Source: Asparagopsis taxiformis (lineage: Eukaryota > Rhodophyta > Florideophyceae > Bonnemaisoniales > Bonnemaisoniaceae). Taken from it: a stretch of 64,000 bases of DNA. The stretch covers positions 152,657 through 216,656 of the forward strand of contig JALQPE010000436.1 in assembly GCA_030407315.1 (NCBI GenBank), written 5' to 3'. The translations under genes were made by a program, and so were the position numbers. This document shows, piece by piece, positions 63,861 through 64,000 of this stretch (position 1 is its first letter; each line of letters opens with the position of its first letter). The notes under the pieces were generated by a model, which was not told the origin of the DNA, made no database searches, and saw only the letters and a program-made list of their open reading frames with translations.

Positions 63861-64000
63861 TATACTAATGGGCAGCCTTTCATCTTCGGTCTTATAGTCA
63901 GCTCTCCGGGCCCCCATCTCCATTTCGAAAAATCATGTTCTTCATCAATTCTGAAGGACTTTACAATAATATCGGTGGCAGTCGTGCGAATTAACAATGT

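Larger units (their letters stand above)
55213..64000. mobile_element. Element Z, piece 3: rest of B, A and transposase remnants
   Basis: After E3, Z continues with the N-terminal part of its B gene, a broken A gene bracketed by palindromes, and transposase-like remnants running to the window end. The right terminus of Z is not visible. Confidence 0.6.

Noticed and set aside
5668..64000. Integrated giant virus (NCLDV or phage-like) as the source of ParB, SET and methyltransferase genes
   Set aside because: No capsid, packaging ATPase, polymerase or other viral core gene was seen. Transposase genes, terminal inverted repeats and an insertion into a gene point to transposons. A viral origin of single genes stays possible.

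Overview
The window looks like nuclear DNA of an intron-poor eukaryote that is packed with transposons. The evidence is a Ty1/copia remnant, SET domains, KDZ/CACTA-type transposases, many palindromes, and uninterrupted ORFs of 1,000-1,300 codons. A red alga is my best guess (long intronless genes, heavy transposon load), but a fungus or another protist is not excluded. I see no rRNA, tRNA, CRISPR array or ordinary housekeeping gene.

Almost all 64 kb can be read as transposons nested inside one another. A copia pol fragment with an LTR (1-2012, minus) is cut at 2013 by a decayed element, Y (2013-5019 visible). Y is cut at 5020 by a second decayed element, Z. Z is split by two younger elements with intact genes: E1 (5668-29064, 23.4 kb, 40-bp terminal inverted repeats) and E3 (35803-55212, 19.4 kb, CACTA-type 13-bp termini). 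Z therefore appears as three pieces: 5020-5667, 29065-35802, and 55213 to the window end.

E1, E3, Z and partly Y carry the same unusual gene set. Family A is a ParB-like domain plus a 2-oxoglutarate/Fe(II) dioxygenase (9498-13430; 42430-46065; broken copy 57252-60921). Family B is a DPPY-type DNA methyltransferase fused to a C-terminal SET domain, usually with an N-terminal ParB-like domain (15094-18291; 47165-50632; broken copy split across 33374-35802 and 55213-56300). Family C is a coiled-coil protein of unknown function (20687-22971; 52950-54308; broken copies 3657-5019 and 31364-32930). Family D has a Tudor/Agenet-like start followed by a coiled coil (51146-52507; broken copies 29363-31057 and about 2870-3480). 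Each fuller element also has a transposase: Plavaka/KDZ-like in E1 (23049-26087), and in E3 a transposase core fused in frame to a second family-A-type dioxygenase domain (38237-41080). A decayed relative of the latter lies at 62560-63860.

In all three elements the family A gene is bracketed on both sides by palindromic repeats, and the palindrome differs between elements. The element ends carry other element-specific motif arrays: GGACGTCC in E1, ACTGTCT/AGACAGT in E3, TGGAAT in Z, AACCAG in Y. My working hypothesis is that these are large transposons carrying their own chromatin kit: DNA and histone methylation writers (B), a possible reader (D), a DNA oxidising or demethylating enzyme (A), and parS-like sites for ParB-like targeting. 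The domain assignments come from motifs read by eye; the system-level function is inference.
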